A stretch of DNA of 64,000 bases from JABDPF01 sp037384065 (lineage in GTDB: Bacteria; Pseudomonadota; Gammaproteobacteria; Xanthomonadales; SZUA-36): the NCBI GenBank assembly GCA_037384065.1, contig JARROJ010000007.1:5762-69761 (forward strand), read 5' to 3'. The position numbers were made by a program, and so were the translations under genes. Below the pieces are notes generated by a model, which saw only the letters and a program-made list of their open reading frames with translations, searched no databases and was not told where the DNA came from. Shown piece after piece: positions 43,507-52,434 of this stretch (positions are counted from its first letter, which is position 1; each line of letters opens with the position of its first letter).

Positions 43507-44243
43507 GTTACCACATCGTGATCCCGGCCCGCATGGCGTCCGAGCGTCTGCCGGGCAAACCGCTGGCCCGCATCGGCACCTCGACGCTGGTCGAACGGGT
43601 ATGGCTTCGGGCAAAGGCGTCGGCCGCGTCGTCGGTGGTCATCGCGACCGACAGTGAAGAGGTGCTGGCCGTCGCCAAGGCATTCGGCGCCGATGCGCTG
43701 CTGACCTCGAAGAAGCACCCCAGCGGCAGTGACCGGATTGCCGAATGCGCCGACCTGAAAGGCTGGAGCGACGCGGAATTGATCGTCAACCTGCAGGGGG
43801 ACGAACCGCTGATGCCGGCCGCCTGCCTGGACCAGGTCGCCGGTCTGTTGGCGACGCATCCGGATGCCGCCGTAGCCTCGCTCTACGACCGGTTCGCGGA
43901 CGAAGCCGAGGCGGGCGATCCCAACGCCGTCAAGGTGGTCACCGACCGGGACGGCCGGGCGCTTTACTTCAGCCGGTCCCGAATCCCTTATGCCCGCGGC
44001 GCGGCCGGCGCCGTCACGTGGCGACGCCACATCGGCCTGTACGCCTACCGTGCCGGGGCCCTGCGCGCCTTCACGCGCACGCCGCCGACGCCCCTGGAGC
44101 AGGCCGAGAAACTCGAGCAACTGCGCTTCCTGGAGTCCGGACGGACGATCGTGATGGCGCAGGCCAGCGAAGCCATACCGGCCGGCGTCGATACGCCGGA
44201 GGACCTCGCACGAATCCGCCGCCTGCTCGCGGCCGCCGACTGA
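43503..44243 (+). CDS. kdsB: 3-deoxy-manno-octulosonate cytidylyltransferase
   Basis: KdsB activates Kdo as CMP-Kdo for transfer to lipid A. The ATG at 43503 overlaps lpxK (ATGA) and gives 246 residues, the family length. It has the nucleotide-binding VIPARMASERLPGKPL at the start, then SGSDRIAE, VNLQGDEPLMP, and YFSRSRIPYAR with RHIGLYAYR toward the middle. All are standard for KdsB. uvrC starts 4 bp later. Confidence 0.96.
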   Translation: MSYHIVIPARMASERLPGKPLARIGTSTLVERVWLRAKASAASSVVIATDSEEVLAVAKAFGADALLTSKKHPSGSDRIAECADLKGWSDAELIVNLQGDEPLMPAACLDQVAGLLATHPDAAVASLYDRFADEAEAGDPNAVKVVTDRDGRALYFSRSRIPYARGAAGAVTWRRHIGLYAYRAGALRAFTRTPPTPLEQAEKLEQLRFLESGRTIVMAQASEAIPAGVDTPEDLARIRRLLAAAD

Positions 44244-44247
44244 CGGA

Positions 44248-46071
44248 ATGCCGGACGAGCGACAGCAACCGTTCGACGGCAAGGCTTTCGCCGCGCGCCT
44301 GCCGACGACGCCCGGCGTGTACCTGATGAAGGACGCCGGCGGCCAGCCGTTGTACGTCGGCAAGGCCGGCAACCTGCGCAAACGGGTCGCCAGCTATTTC
44401 GACGCGCGGCCGAAAGTCGACCGCATCATGCTCATGGTCGCTCGAATCCAGGACATCGAGGTCAGCCTGACGCGCACGGAAGGCGAAGCGTTGCTGCTCG
44501 AGAACGAGTGGATCAAATCGCTGAAGCCGCGCTACAACGTCCTGTTGCGCGATGACAAATCCTATCCCTGGATCGTGCTGACGACGGATCACGCGTTTCC
44601 GCGGATCGCCTTTCACCGGGGTGCGCGCGATCCGCACAAGCGGTATTTCGGGCCGTATCCGTCGGCCAGCTCGGTTCGCGAGAGCATCAACCTGATCCAG
44701 AAGCTGTTCCGCCTGCGGAACTGCGAGGACAGCTATTTCGCGCATCGCAACCGGCCGTGCCTGCAGTACCAGATCCGGCGCTGCACCGCGCCGTGCGTGG
44801 ACCTGGTCGACGAGGCGGCGTACGCCGAGCAGGTCAACGACGCCACGCTGTTCCTGCGGGGGCAGAACAACAAGGTCATGACGCGGCTGATCCGGCGCAT
44901 GGAGGATGCGGCGAAGGCGCTGGATTTCGAAACCGCCGCGCTCTACCGGGACCAGATCAACGCCTTGAAGCAGATGCAGGCGCAGCAATTCATCTCCGGG
45001 CGCCAGCGCGACATCGACTTCGTGGCCCTCGCCCGGGAACCCGGCGCGACCTGCATCGAAGTGCTTTCGATTCGCGGCGGGCGCAACCTCGGCCAGCGCA
45101 ACCATTTTCCGGCGCAGGCGGAGGGCTTTGAGACCGGTGAGGTGATGGAAGCGTTCCTCGGGCAGTACTATCGTGAGCGCCAGCCGCCGGCGCAGATCGT
45201 CATCTCCGAGCCGATCGGCAACGCGGAACTGCTGGCGGAGGTCTTCGCCGAAAAGAGCGGTCACAAGGTCGCGATCCAGTCACGGCCACGCGGCGAGCGG
45301 CGCCAGGTGCTGCAGCGCGCCCTGGGCAACGCGCGGCAGGCGCTGCTGCTGCGGATGGCCAGTCGCGCCAACATGGCGACCCAGTTCGAGGAACTGGCGA
45401 ACCTGCTGGGCCTGGATGATCCGCCCGGCAGCATCGAATGCTTCGACATATCGCACACGGCCGGCAACCAGACCGTGGGCGCCTGCGTCGTGTTCGACCA
45501 GGAGGGGCCGGTCAAGTCGCGTTATCGCCGGTACAACCTGAAAGGCATCACGCCCGGGGACGACTATGCGGCGATGCAGCAGGTCCTGTCCCGACGCTAT
45601 GGCCGCACGCGGGCCGAGGAGGGCGCCTTGCCGGACCTGGTGCTGATCGACGGCGGCAAGGGTCAACTGGCCCGCGCGACCGACGTGCTCGCGGAGTTCG
45701 GCCTGACCGGCATTCCGGTCCTCGGCATCGCGAAGGGGCCCGCCCGGCGCGCCGGGCACGAGGAATGGATCAGCGGGCCGCCGTGGCGCGGCTTCGCCCC
45801 TGGGCCGCAATCGCCGGCCTCGCACCTGGTGCAGCAGATCCGCGACGAGGCGCATCGCTTCGCGATCACCGGGCACCGGGGGCGTCGCCAGAAAGCCGCG
45901 ACGCGATCGACCCTCGAAGAGATTCCCGGGATCGGCGCGCGCCGCCGTCGCGCGCTGTTGAATCATTTCGGCGGCATCCAGGGGGTTCGCAAGGCCGGAA
46001 TCGAGGAGCTTTCCAGCGTGCCCGGGATCAGTCGCGTCCTGGCCGAACAGATCTTTCGCGCACTGCATTGA
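44248..46071 (+). CDS. uvrC: Excinuclease ABC subunit C
   Basis: UvrC makes both incisions in nucleotide-excision repair. It has 607 residues. An N-terminal GIY-YIG nuclease domain (about 15-95, PGVYLMKDAGG and LYVGKAGNLRKRV) and a Cys-rich region (CLQYQIRRCTAPC) come first. A UVR domain (about 200-235) for UvrB contact is followed by the RNase H-like second nuclease domain (ECFDISHTAG, LVLIDGGKGQL) and tandem helix-hairpin-helix motifs at the end. It is followed by pgsA, as in many gammaproteobacteria, but the uvrY partner is elsewhere. Confidence 0.97.
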   Translation: MPDERQQPFDGKAFAARLPTTPGVYLMKDAGGQPLYVGKAGNLRKRVASYFDARPKVDRIMLMVARIQDIEVSLTRTEGEALLLENEWIKSLKPRYNVLLRDDKSYPWIVLTTDHAFPRIAFHRGARDPHKRYFGPYPSASSVRESINLIQKLFRLRNCEDSYFAHRNRPCLQYQIRRCTAPCVDLVDEAAYAEQVNDATLFLRGQNNKVMTRLIRRMEDAAKALDFETAALYRDQINALKQMQAQQFISGRQRDIDFVALAREPGATCIEVLSIRGGRNLGQRNHFPAQAEGFETGEVMEAFLGQYYRERQPPAQIVISEPIGNAELLAEVFAEKSGHKVAIQSRPRGERRQVLQRALGNARQALLLRMASRANMATQFEELANLLGLDDPPGSIECFDISHTAGNQTVGACVVFDQEGPVKSRYRRYNLKGITPGDDYAAMQQVLSRRYGRTRAEEGALPDLVLIDGGKGQLARATDVLAEFGLTGIPVLGIAKGPARRAGHEEWISGPPWRGFAPGPQSPASHLVQQIRDEAHRFAITGHRGRRQKAATRSTLEEIPGIGARRRRALLNHFGGIQGVRKAGIEELSSVPGISRVLAEQIFRALH

Positions 46072-46125
46072 GCGGCGATGTCTGAGATAATGGCGCGATT
46101 GGACCCACGGCAGGATTGAGCCCGC

Positions 46126-46704
46126 ATGCACTTGACCGTTCCGACCATCCTCACGCTGATCCGGATCGCCCTCGTTCCGGTGCTCGTGCTGCTGTTCTAC
46201 CTGCCGTTTCCCTGGTCCAACGTGGCGTGCGTGACCGTGTTCATCCTGGCCGCGGTGACCGACATCGCGGACGGCGCGATTGCCCGCAGCACCGGACAGA
46301 CCTCGCGGTTCGGGGCTTTTCTGGACCCGGTGGCGGACAAGATCATGGTCAGTACCGCGCTGGTGCTGCTGGTGGCGCGGCAGGACGCGCACCAGGAAGT
46401 CTTCGCCATCGCCGCGGCGATCATCATCGGCCGCGAGATCACGATTTCCGCCCTGCGGGAGTGGATGTCGGAAATCGGCGAGAGCGCCCGCGTCAAGGTC
46501 AGCTGGGTCGGCAAGCTGAAGACCATCTTCCAGATGACGGCCATCGGCTTCCTGCTGTACGGCGAGGACCTCGCGTGGATTCCGGTTCTGCTGATCGGCG
46601 AACTCCTGCTGTACACGGCCGCGGCCCTGACCCTGTGGTCGATGTGGAATTACCTGCACGCGGCATGGCCGGCGATCCGGGACATCCGCGCGGAGGCGCC
46701 ATGA
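46126..46704 (+). CDS. pgsA: CDP-diacylglycerol--glycerol-3-phosphate 3-phosphatidyltransferase
   Basis: PgsA makes phosphatidylglycerol phosphate, the first committed step to PG and cardiolipin. It has 192 residues and four to five membrane helices. The CDP-alcohol phosphotransferase signature D-x2-D-G-x2-A-R-x8-G-x3-D-x3-D is complete at about residues 45-67 (DIADGAIAR then GAFLDPVADK). It follows uvrC and overlaps ispG by 4 bp. Confidence 0.95.
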   Translation: MHLTVPTILTLIRIALVPVLVLLFYLPFPWSNVACVTVFILAAVTDIADGAIARSTGQTSRFGAFLDPVADKIMVSTALVLLVARQDAHQEVFAIAAAIIIGREITISALREWMSEIGESARVKVSWVGKLKTIFQMTAIGFLLYGEDLAWIPVLLIGELLLYTAAALTLWSMWNYLHAAWPAIRDIRAEAP

Positions 46705-47945
46705 CGGCTCCGGTCGGACCGCTCCGCCGTCGCGCGACGCCGACGGTCGAGGTCGGTCGCGTGCGCATTGGCGGTGATCACCCGGTCGTGGTCCAGTCGA
46801 TGACCAACACCGATACCGTCGACGCGAAAGCGACCGCGCAACAGGTGGCTGAACTCTGGCGCGCCGGCTCGGAGCTGGTGCGCATTACGGTCAATACGCT
46901 GGAAGCGGCGCAGGCCGTGCCCGAGATCCGTCGCCGGCTCGACCGGATGGCCTGCGACGTGCCGCTGGTGGGTGATTTCCACTACAACGGCCACACCCTG
47001 TTGCAACAGGTTCCCGAGTGCGCCGAACTGCTGGCCAAGTACCGCATCAACCCGGGAAACGTGGGCTTCGGGCGAAAACGGGACGATCAGTTCGCGACGA
47101 TCATCGAACTGGCGATCCGCTACGGCAAGCCGGTCCGCATCGGCGTCAACTGGGGCAGCCTGGACCAGGAACTGCTGGCGCGCCTGATGGACGAGAACGC
47201 CGCGTTGCCACAACCGGCGGAGGCCGCCGCGGTCATGCGCGAAGCCCTGATCCGCTCGGCCGTGGACAGCGCCGCCCAGGCCGAGGCGCTGGGTTTGCCG
47301 CACGACCGCATCATTCTTTCCTGCAAGGTCAGCGACGTGCAGGATCTGATCGCGGTTTACCGGGCGCTGGCGACGCGCTGTGATTATCCCCTGCACCTTG
47401 GCCTGACCGAGGCCGGAATGGGCAGCAAGGGCATCGTTTCCTCGACCGCGGCGATGGCGGTGCTGCTGCAGGACGGGATCGGCGACACCGTGCGGGTCTC
47501 GCTGACGCCGGAGCCGGGACAGTCGCGCACCGACGAGGTCACCGTGGCCCAGCAGATGCTGCAGAGCATGGGCTTGCGGGCGTTCACGCCGATGGTCACC
47601 GCCTGCCCGGGCTGCGGACGGACGACCAGCACCTTCTTCCAGTCGCTGGCGATGGACGTGCAGAACTTCGTGCGCGAGCGGATGCCGGAGTGGAAGCAAC
47701 GCTACGAGGGCGTGGAAACGCTGTCGCTCGCCGTGATGGGCTGTGTCGTCAACGGCCCGGGGGAAAGCCGGCACGCCGACATCGGCATCAGCCTGCCGGG
47801 AACCGGCGAGGCGCCGACCGCGCCGGTTTTCATCGACGGCGAGAAAACGGCCACCCTGCGTGGGGATTCGCTGACCGCGGACTTCCTGGAGATGATCGAG
47901 GACTACGTGGCCGGGCGGTATCCGTCGCGGTTGCCGCGGGACTGA
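46701..47945 (+). CDS. ispG: 4-hydroxy-3-methylbut-2-en-1-yl diphosphate synthase (flavodoxin)
   Basis: IspG carries out the penultimate step of the MEP isoprenoid pathway with a 4Fe-4S cluster. The ATG at 46701 overlaps the pgsA stop and gives 414 residues; a longer frame through pgsA is rejected. The N-terminal TIM barrel has VVVQSMTNTDT near the start. The C-terminal reductase-like domain has the cluster ligands in TACPGCGR and MGCVVNGPGE. The length is typical of Gammaproteobacteria, without the insert domain of plant forms. Confidence 0.96.
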   Translation: MTAPVGPLRRRATPTVEVGRVRIGGDHPVVVQSMTNTDTVDAKATAQQVAELWRAGSELVRITVNTLEAAQAVPEIRRRLDRMACDVPLVGDFHYNGHTLLQQVPECAELLAKYRINPGNVGFGRKRDDQFATIIELAIRYGKPVRIGVNWGSLDQELLARLMDENAALPQPAEAAAVMREALIRSAVDSAAQAEALGLPHDRIILSCKVSDVQDLIAVYRALATRCDYPLHLGLTEAGMGSKGIVSSTAAMAVLLQDGIGDTVRVSLTPEPGQSRTDEVTVAQQMLQSMGLRAFTPMVTACPGCGRTTSTFFQSLAMDVQNFVRERMPEWKQRYEGVETLSLAVMGCVVNGPGESRHADIGISLPGTGEAPTAPVFIDGEKTATLRGDSLTADFLEMIEDYVAGRYPSRLPRD

Positions 47946-47948
47946 ACC

Positions 47949-48761
47949 GTGGCGTTGCGCCGGGCGGGTTCGATGGCGGCGACCGCCGATCGTCATTATC
48001 TCTACCAGGAAGCCGTGCAGGATCCCGAGGCCGAGATCGATTTCATCGAGGAAACCTGGCAAAACCTGCGCGACCGGCCCGCCGAGCTGTTGCGCGAGGA
48101 TTTCTGCGGTACGGCGCTCACCGCGTGCGAGTGGGTGCGGCGCGATTCCCTGCGCTGGGCCGTCGGCATCGACCTCGACGCCGCCGTGCTCGAGTGGGGG
48201 CGCGAGAACAACCTCGCCCAACTCGATGACGACGCGCGCACGCGCATCACGCTGCGCTGCGCGGACGTGCTCGAGGTCGAGCCCGAAGCGGCCGACATCG
48301 TCCTGGCGATGAACTTCAGCTATTTCCTGTTCCGCCAGCGAGCGGAACTGCGGGCCTATTTCGAAAGCGTGCACGCGGGCCTGGTCGAGGACGGGCTCTT
48401 TTTTCTCGACGCCTACGGGGGTTACGACGCGCCGCGCGACATCGAGGAAGAGCGCGAGTGCGAGGGGTTCAGTTACATCTGGGAGCAGGCCGACTTCAAC
48501 CCCATCGACAGTTCGATGAACTGCCACATCCATTTCACCTTCCCGGACGGTTCGCGCATCGAACGGGCTTTCAGTTACCCGTGGCGGCTGTGGACCCTGC
48601 CCGAGATCCGGGAATTGCTGCTGGAAGCGGGGTTCCGCGAGGTGACGGTCTACTGGGAAGGCACCGACGAGGCGAGCGGCGAGGGTAACGGCATCTACGA
48701 ACCCGCCCTGGTCGGCGATGCGGACCCCGGCTGGGTGTGCTACATCGTCGCGCAGCGGTAG
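47949..48761 (+). CDS. Class I SAM-dependent methyltransferase
   Basis: 270 residues from a GTG; an ATG at 47973 is a possible alternative. The SAM loop region is LREDFCGTALTACEW, followed by GIDLDAAVLEWG, the usual acidic end of strand 2, and a motif IV-like VLAMNFSYFLF. The protein has the size and layout of small-molecule or tRNA-cap-type methyltransferases of unknown substrate. It is 3 bp after ispG, so likely co-transcribed. Its last 22 bp overlap the convergent ygfZ gene. Confidence 0.82.
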   Translation: MALRRAGSMAATADRHYLYQEAVQDPEAEIDFIEETWQNLRDRPAELLREDFCGTALTACEWVRRDSLRWAVGIDLDAAVLEWGRENNLAQLDDDARTRITLRCADVLEVEPEAADIVLAMNFSYFLFRQRAELRAYFESVHAGLVEDGLFFLDAYGGYDAPRDIEEERECEGFSYIWEQADFNPIDSSMNCHIHFTFPDGSRIERAFSYPWRLWTLPEIRELLLEAGFREVTVYWEGTDEASGEGNGIYEPALVGDADPGWVCYIVAQR

Positions 48762-49492
48762 CGCGACCCCGCGAACTCGATCGCATCTGCCGGTTCATCG
48801 GCCACCGCCCGCGTCACGGTGAATACGACGGTCCGGTCGGAATCGGCCGGGGCGCTGTCCACGACGACAGCATCGTGCCATTCCGCGCCGCGGCGCAGGC
48901 GGAGTTTATCGCCGGGCGCCGGCTCGATCGCCCCCTCGGCCTCGACCACCAGCGGCTTGCGCTTGACCGAGCCCAGGTAGCGGGCCCGCGCGACGATTTC
49001 CTGCCCGGGATAACAGCCCTTGGAAAAGCTGACGGCGTCGAGCGTATCGAAGCCGAGCATCTGCGGTATGAACTTCTCGGTGCTGCCCGGACCGAGCCAC
49101 GCGATGCCGGCCCGCAGTTCGCCCGCCTTCCACGCCGCGTCAGCGTCGTTTTCGGCATCCCCGTCGGGCGCGAACGCGTACTCGGGCCCCGGCAGGCCGC
49201 AGACGGCAAGGTCCTCGGCCGGGCCGAATTCGACACGGGTGCGAAAGACGAACATTCGCAGCCGTTGCAGAATGCCCGGCAGCAGCCCGGAATGACCGGC
49301 CACGAGGTAACCGTCGCCAGCGCGCTGAACGCGCAGCAGCCCGAGCACCTGGCCCTTGGGGGTGCAGTAGCAGGCGAAGGTCGCCGCGCCGTCCTCGAGC
49401 GCCAGGATGTCGGCGGTCAGTTGCGCCTGCAGAAAAGCGCCGGACTCGTCGCCGCTGAAGCGCGCGGCGGAAAGGTAGGGTATGCGTCTCAT
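48740..49492 (-). CDS. ygfZ: tRNA-modifying protein YgfZ (folate-binding, GcvT-like)
   Basis: YgfZ binds tetrahydrofolate and supports some Fe-S enzymes, including MiaB and succinate dehydrogenase. It has 250 residues. The family signature KGCYPGQE with the Cys that is needed for function is present (about residue 160), followed by VARARYLGSVKRK. The GcvT-like fold occupies the rest. It is divergent from the sdh operon, whose SdhB is a Fe-S protein, and both probably share the 155-bp regulatory gap at 49493-49647. Confidence 0.92.
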   Translation of the reverse strand: MRRIPYLSAARFSGDESGAFLQAQLTADILALEDGAATFACYCTPKGQVLGLLRVQRAGDGYLVAGHSGLLPGILQRLRMFVFRTRVEFGPAEDLAVCGLPGPEYAFAPDGDAENDADAAWKAGELRAGIAWLGPGSTEKFIPQMLGFDTLDAVSFSKGCYPGQEIVARARYLGSVKRKPLVVEAEGAIEPAPGDKLRLRRGAEWHDAVVVDSAPADSDRTVVFTVTRAVADEPADAIEFAGSRYRCATM

Positions 49493-49578
49493 TTGTCGGT
49501 CGGCAATTTGCTCAACGGTAGGCTAGATGAAATGCGACCGTGGCCGCGAAACTTCAAGTCGGCGGGGCGCATTGCGCC

Positions 49579-49607
49579 TTGAATAGAGCGGCCCGAATCA
49601 TTACGCT
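49579..49607 (+). promoter_or_regulatory. Candidate promoter of the sdh operon
   Basis: -35 TTGAAT (49579-49584), 17-bp spacer and a weak -10 TACGCT (49602-49607), about 40 bp before the SdhAF4 start. This is the best candidate in the 155-bp ygfZ/sdh divergent gap, but the -10 box is poor. Confidence 0.3.
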
Positions 49608-49647
49608 GGTGACGATTTTTGCGACGCAGCGAAACGACCGATTTCCG

Positions 49648-49842
49648 ATGCCGAAAAACGCCCCGAAAAAGCGCCTCGATGCGACCCCCGAACGCTCCGC
49701 GGACACGCCGGAAACCGATGCGTCCGGAGCACCGGGCGCGACGGATGAGCGCAAGACGCCGCGCGAGATCGGCGGGCGCGGCGGTCTCGACCCGGTCCGC
49801 TACGGCGACTGGGAAAAAGACGGCCGCTGCATCGATTTCTAG
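49648..49842 (+). CDS. DUF1674 protein, succinate dehydrogenase assembly factor 4 (SdhAF4)
   Basis: 64 residues from the ATG at 49648. The N-terminal half is disordered. The C-terminal half carries the DUF1674 signature EIGG-x-G-G-x3-P-x-R-Y-G-D-W-E-x3-R-C-x-D-F, at residues 42-64. In mitochondria SDHAF4/Sdh8 binds flavinylated SdhA and guards it until it joins SdhB. The position directly before sdhC supports the same job here. The frame is open further upstream without coding character. Confidence 0.88.
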   Translation: MPKNAPKKRLDATPERSADTPETDASGAPGATDERKTPREIGGRGGLDPVRYGDWEKDGRCIDF

Positions 49843-49876
49843 CCGGCCCCGCAGGGGCCATTGAACCGAGACGACC

Positions 49877-50263
49877 ATGAAAGAAACCCAGAGACCCCTT
49901 TCGCCATTCATGATCGGGCCGCATTACAAGCCCCAGATGACCTCGCTGATGTCGATCAGCCACCGGGCGACCGGGGTGTACCTGAGCGTCGTCGGCTTGC
50001 CGCTGGTGCTGTGGTGGATCATCGCGACGGCCTCCGGGCCCGCGGCGTTCGTCCGATTCGAAAGCTTCGCGGGCCACTGGTTCGGCATGCTGCTCCTGGC
50101 CGTGACGGTCCTGTGTCTCAGTTACCACCTGCTGAACGGAATCCGGCACCTCGTCTGGGATACCGGCAGGGCGCTGGAGCTGCGTAGCGCCTACACCGGC
50201 GGCTGGCTCGTCCTGATCGGGACGGTTCTCCTGACCGCGATCGTTCTGGGGGTGCTGTCATGA
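49877..50263 (+). CDS. sdhC: Succinate dehydrogenase cytochrome b556 subunit
   Basis: 128 residues with three membrane helices. It anchors complex II and binds heme b and quinone with SdhD. RPLSPFMIGPHYKPQ near the start and SISHRATG contain the Ser and Arg of the quinone site. The His in HLLNGIRHLVWD is the heme-ligand region. It overlaps sdhD by 4 bp (ATGA). Confidence 0.95.
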   Translation: MKETQRPLSPFMIGPHYKPQMTSLMSISHRATGVYLSVVGLPLVLWWIIATASGPAAFVRFESFAGHWFGMLLLAVTVLCLSYHLLNGIRHLVWDTGRALELRSAYTGGWLVLIGTVLLTAIVLGVLS

Positions 50264-50640
50264 GCATGCTCAATCCGCTGGCCCGCGCGCGCGGGCACGG
50301 CAGCGCGAAGGACGGTGTCCATCACTGGTACGCCCAGCGCGCTTCCGCGTTGCTGCTGATCGCATTGCTGGCCTGGCTGCTGTACTCGGTGCTGAGCCTG
50401 GGCGGTACGGGCTACGCGGCCTCGCGCGCGTTTATCGCGAACCCGGTCAATGCGGCCTTGCTGTCGGTGCTTCTGGTGACGGCGCTGTACCACGGGATGC
50501 TCGGCCTGCAGGTGGTCATCGAGGACTACGTGCACAGCCGTCCGCTGGAAATCGCGCTGTACTTCCTGACCCGCGCCGGCGCCTGGATCGGCATGGCGCT
50601 GGGTGTCGTTCACATCCTCAAACTCGCCCTCGGAGCCTGA
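50260..50640 (+). CDS. sdhD: Succinate dehydrogenase hydrophobic membrane anchor subunit
   Basis: 126 residues with three membrane helices. The N-terminal GSAKDGVHHWYAQRASA carries the conserved segment of SdhD. The His and Asp of YHGMLGLQVVIEDYVH belong to the heme/quinone region. It is followed by sdhA after 3 bp. Confidence 0.94.
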   Translation: MSMLNPLARARGHGSAKDGVHHWYAQRASALLLIALLAWLLYSVLSLGGTGYAASRAFIANPVNAALLSVLLVTALYHGMLGLQVVIEDYVHSRPLEIALYFLTRAGAWIGMALGVVHILKLALGA

Positions 50641-50643
50641 TCG

Positions 50644-52434
50644 ATGAGCAAACCCTACCAGGTGCAGGAGCACAAATACGACGTGGTCGTCGTCGGCGCC
50701 GGCGGCGCCGGCCTGCGGGCCACCATGGGCATCGCGGCCGCCGGCTTGTCCACCGCCTGCGTGACCAAGGTTTTTCCGACACGCAGCCACACCGTGGCCG
50801 CCCAGGGCGGCATGTCGGCGGCGCTGGGCAACATGGGCGAGGACGACTGGCGCTGGCACATGTACGACACGATCAAGGGCTCCGACTGGCTCGGTGACCA
50901 GGACGCGATCGAATACATGTGCCGCGAAGCGGTTCCGTCGGTGATCGAACTGGAGCACTTCGGCGTGCCGTTTTCGCGCACCGAGGACGGGCGGATTTAC
51001 CAGCGGCCGTTCGGCGGCATGACCACGCACTACGGCGAAGGCACCGCGCAGCGCACCTGCGCGGCCGCCGACCGCACCGGGCATGCGATCCTGCATACCC
51101 TCTACCAACAGTCACTCAAGCACGATGCGAGCTTCTACATCGAGTACTTCGCGATCGACCTGCTGATGGACGACGACGGCGCCTGCCGCGGCGTGCTGGC
51201 CTGGAACCTGGCGGACGGCACGCTGCACCTGTTCCGGGCCCACGCGGTCGTGCTCGCGACGGGCGGCTACGGCCGCGCGTATTTCTCGGCGACGTCGGCG
51301 CACACCTGCACCGGCGACGGCAACGGCATGGTGTTGCGCGCGGGCCTGCCGCTGCAGGACATGGAATTCGTGCAGTTCCACCCGACCGGGATCTACGGCG
51401 CGGGCTGCCTGATTACCGAGGGCGTGCGCGGGGAAGGGGGCTTTCTGACCAATTCCGAGGGCGAGCGATTCATGGAGCGCTACGCGCCCAACGCCAAGGA
51501 CCTCGCCTCGCGCGACGTCGTCAGTCGCTCGATGACGATCGAGATCCGCGAGGGCCGCGGGGTCGGCGCGAAGAACGACCACATCCACCTGAACCTGCAG
51601 CACCTCGGTGCGGACGTCATCAACGAGCGCCTGCCCGGCATCGCCGAGAGCGCGGAGATTTTCGCCGGCGTCGACGTGACGAAGGAGCCCATTCCCGTCC
51701 TGCCGACGGTGCATTACAACATGGGCGGAATTCCTACGAACTACATGGGCGAAGTCGTTACGCTGCGCGATGGCGACCCGGATACCGTGGTGCCCGGCCT
51801 GTTCGCGATCGGCGAGGCGGCCTGCGTTTCGGTCCACGGCGCCAATCGCCTGGGGTCCAATTCGCTGCTCGACCTGATCGTGTTCGGACGGGCCGTGGCC
51901 CAACGTTGCGCGGAAGTGATCAAGCCCGGCACGACGCATCCGGAAACCGGTGCGGATCGCCTCGACGCCCTGCTCGAGCGCTTCGACGCCCTGCGGCATG
52001 CCGATGGCGGCAACGGCACGGCTGAAATCCGCGACCGAATGCAGTCGGTGATGCAGAACAACGCTGCGGTGTTCCGCACCGGCGAGGTGCTCGAGGAGGG
52101 CTGTCGGCTGATCGGCGAGGTGAGCGGCGCTTTCGCGGACGTCGCGGTGACGGACCGCTCGCTGATCTGGAACTCGGACCTGGTGGAAACGCTGGAGCTG
52201 CGCAATCTTCTGGGCTGTGCGGTGGCGACGATGATTTCGGCCGAGAACCGCAAGGAAAGCCGCGGGGCCCACGCGCGGGAAGACTTTCCCGAGCGCGACG
52301 ACGATAACTGGCACAAGCATACGCTGTGCTGGGTGGCCGATGACGGCGGGACGCGCCTGGATTACCGCCCCGTGCACATGTACACGCTGACGGACGACGT
52401 CGAGGTCGTGCCGCCGAAAGCGAGGGTTTACTGA
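50644..52434 (+). CDS. sdhA: Succinate dehydrogenase flavoprotein subunit
   Basis: 596 residues. It oxidises succinate to fumarate. The FAD loop VVVGAGGAGLRA and the SHTVAAQGG segment with the His that carries covalent FAD are present. The active-site Arg segment is around RTCAAADRTGHAILHTLYQQ, and the FADE-type GACLITEGVRGEGG and the C-terminal capping domain follow. It overlaps sdhB by 1 bp. SdhE and DUF1674, encoded in the same run, help flavinylation and assembly of this subunit. Confidence 0.97.
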   Translation: MSKPYQVQEHKYDVVVVGAGGAGLRATMGIAAAGLSTACVTKVFPTRSHTVAAQGGMSAALGNMGEDDWRWHMYDTIKGSDWLGDQDAIEYMCREAVPSVIELEHFGVPFSRTEDGRIYQRPFGGMTTHYGEGTAQRTCAAADRTGHAILHTLYQQSLKHDASFYIEYFAIDLLMDDDGACRGVLAWNLADGTLHLFRAHAVVLATGGYGRAYFSATSAHTCTGDGNGMVLRAGLPLQDMEFVQFHPTGIYGAGCLITEGVRGEGGFLTNSEGERFMERYAPNAKDLASRDVVSRSMTIEIREGRGVGAKNDHIHLNLQHLGADVINERLPGIAESAEIFAGVDVTKEPIPVLPTVHYNMGGIPTNYMGEVVTLRDGDPDTVVPGLFAIGEAACVSVHGANRLGSNSLLDLIVFGRAVAQRCAEVIKPGTTHPETGADRLDALLERFDALRHADGGNGTAEIRDRMQSVMQNNAAVFRTGEVLEEGCRLIGEVSGAFADVAVTDRSLIWNSDLVETLELRNLLGCAVATMISAENRKESRGAHAREDFPERDDDNWHKHTLCWVADDGGTRLDYRPVHMYTLTDDVEVVPPKARVY

